From: DATKWF01 sp035529715
Lineage (GTDB): Bacteria > Chloroflexota > Dehalococcoidia > Dehalococcoidales > RBG-16-60-22
NCBI GenBank assembly: GCA_035529715.1
Contig: DATKWF010000065.1
Location: 1 to 5,020 of the forward strand
Reading direction: 5' to 3'
Length of the DNA: 5,020 nt
Numbering within the stretch: position 1 is the stretch's first letter; each line of letters begins with the position of its first letter. Positions 4,749 through 5,020 of this stretch are shown here, piece by piece. The translations under genes were made by a program, and so were the position numbers. The notes below the pieces were generated by a model, which searched no databases, was not told where the DNA came from, and was given only the letters and a program-made list of their open reading frames with translations.

Positions 4749-4901
4749 ATGGAAGATGTTGGTCGCGCTATTAGAGTTGCTAACTGCCCGGTAAAGCTGG
4801 AGGTATGCTTCTCATCCTGCTACTGGCGGAGGGGGGACAAATGCATCTTCGGTAGTCAGCGGGGCCGGCGGATAAGACCAATGGTCAAAAAGAAAAAGTA
4901 G
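4749..4901 (+). CDS. Cys-rich mini-protein, copy 2 (50 residues)
   Basis: This is the paralogue of the gene directly upstream. It keeps Cys13, Cys20, Cys24 and Cys32 at the same positions, the LEVCFSSCYWR centre and a Gly29-x-Lys31-Cys32-x-Phe34 end. It lacks the two extra Cys of copy 1; after Phe34 it continues as a Gly/Arg-rich stretch (SQRGRRIR) and ends in four Lys. The start ATG at 4749 is chosen over the upstream in-frame ATG at 4650 because the two paralogues align from residue 1 and the longer form would run through copy 1. The ribosome binding site is modest (GAGGA, 4734-4738). It begins 5 nt after copy 1's stop. A small metal-binding or nucleic-acid-contacting protein is plausible from Cys spacing and basic tail (inference). 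Confidence 0.78.
   Translation: MEDVGRAIRVANCPVKLEVCFSSCYWRRGDKCIFGSQRGRRIRPMVKKKK
4797..4828 (+). repeat. Direct repeat, unit 2, core of duplicated Cys-rich gene
   Basis: Partner of the block at 4606-4637, with 30 of 32 bases identical. The 191-bp offset is not a multiple of three, so the two copies lie in different reading frames and are separate genes rather than one protein with an internal repeat. Confidence 0.85.
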
Positions 4902-5020
4902 CCCTGCGCTCTGGCGATTACATCTATTTAATCAAAAGAGTAGGGGAGTTAACATAATATTTTGGCTCAATAATTCAAGTCGACTCAGCACCGATGAAAA
5001 ACCTCTGCCAGAACCTAGCC
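4902..5020. other. Stretch without a supported gene
   Basis: No convincing terminator follows the last Cys-rich gene. A ribosome-binding-like AGGGGAG occurs at 4942-4948, but the spaced downstream codons are ATA ATA (4954-4959) in a frame open to the window end with no ATG, GTG or TTG. An ATG at 4994 lacks a ribosome binding site. This may be the start of a further gene that cannot be judged from 66 bases. Confidence 0.5.

Noticed and set aside
4558..4901. Ribosomally made modified-peptide (RiPP) precursors or a two-peptide bacteriocin
   Set aside because: The conserved Cys block lies in the middle with no leader or cleavage motif. No maturation enzyme or exporter gene is in the window.

Overview
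The window looks like a bacterial chromosome segment of roughly balanced GC content, with tight gene spacing, strong purine-rich ribosome binding sites, and every supported gene on the + strand. The style of the two-component proteins (stacked PAS domains feeding a GVAHELNNPL-type histidine kinase, followed by several receivers) is common in environmental anaerobes such as Chloroflexota of the Dehalococcoidia type. That placement is an impression from protein style only, because the window holds no rRNA, tRNA or marker gene.

Left half (1-3336): a two-component signalling operon. It starts with the C-terminal part of a multi-PAS sensor histidine kinase whose true start lies upstream of the window. 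Three response regulators follow: a stand-alone receiver (1546-1938), a receiver with a long charged helical tail and no known output domain (1928-2557), and a full OmpR/PhoB-type DNA-binding regulator (2579-3274). All three keep the acidic pocket, the phospho-acceptor Asp, the Thr and the Lys. A strong rho-independent terminator (3297-3336) closes the unit.

Regulatory gap (3337-3445): two pairs of 7-bp direct repeats, each pair with an 11-bp period (3351-3368 and 3383-3400), lie upstream of a -10-like hexamer at 3411-3416. The promoter-proximal pair ends exactly 10 bp before that hexamer. This is the geometry of promoters activated by OmpR/PhoB-family regulators, and the gap directly follows such a regulator gene.

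Right half (3446-4901): five short, closely spaced genes of unknown function that appear to form one operon under this promoter. They encode a 176-residue exported protein with a clear signal peptide, two unrelated 86-residue proteins, and two adjacent paralogous cysteine-rich mini-proteins (61 and 50 residues) sharing a C-X6-C-X3-C-X7-C pattern. The last ~119 bases hold no gene that can be supported, only a Shine-Dalgarno-like sequence and an open frame without a standard start.

Working model (inference): the PAS kinase senses a signal and phosphorylates one or more of the three receivers. The DNA-binding regulator then activates the downstream cassette. The most novel items are the operator-promoter and the tandem Cys-rich mini-proteins.
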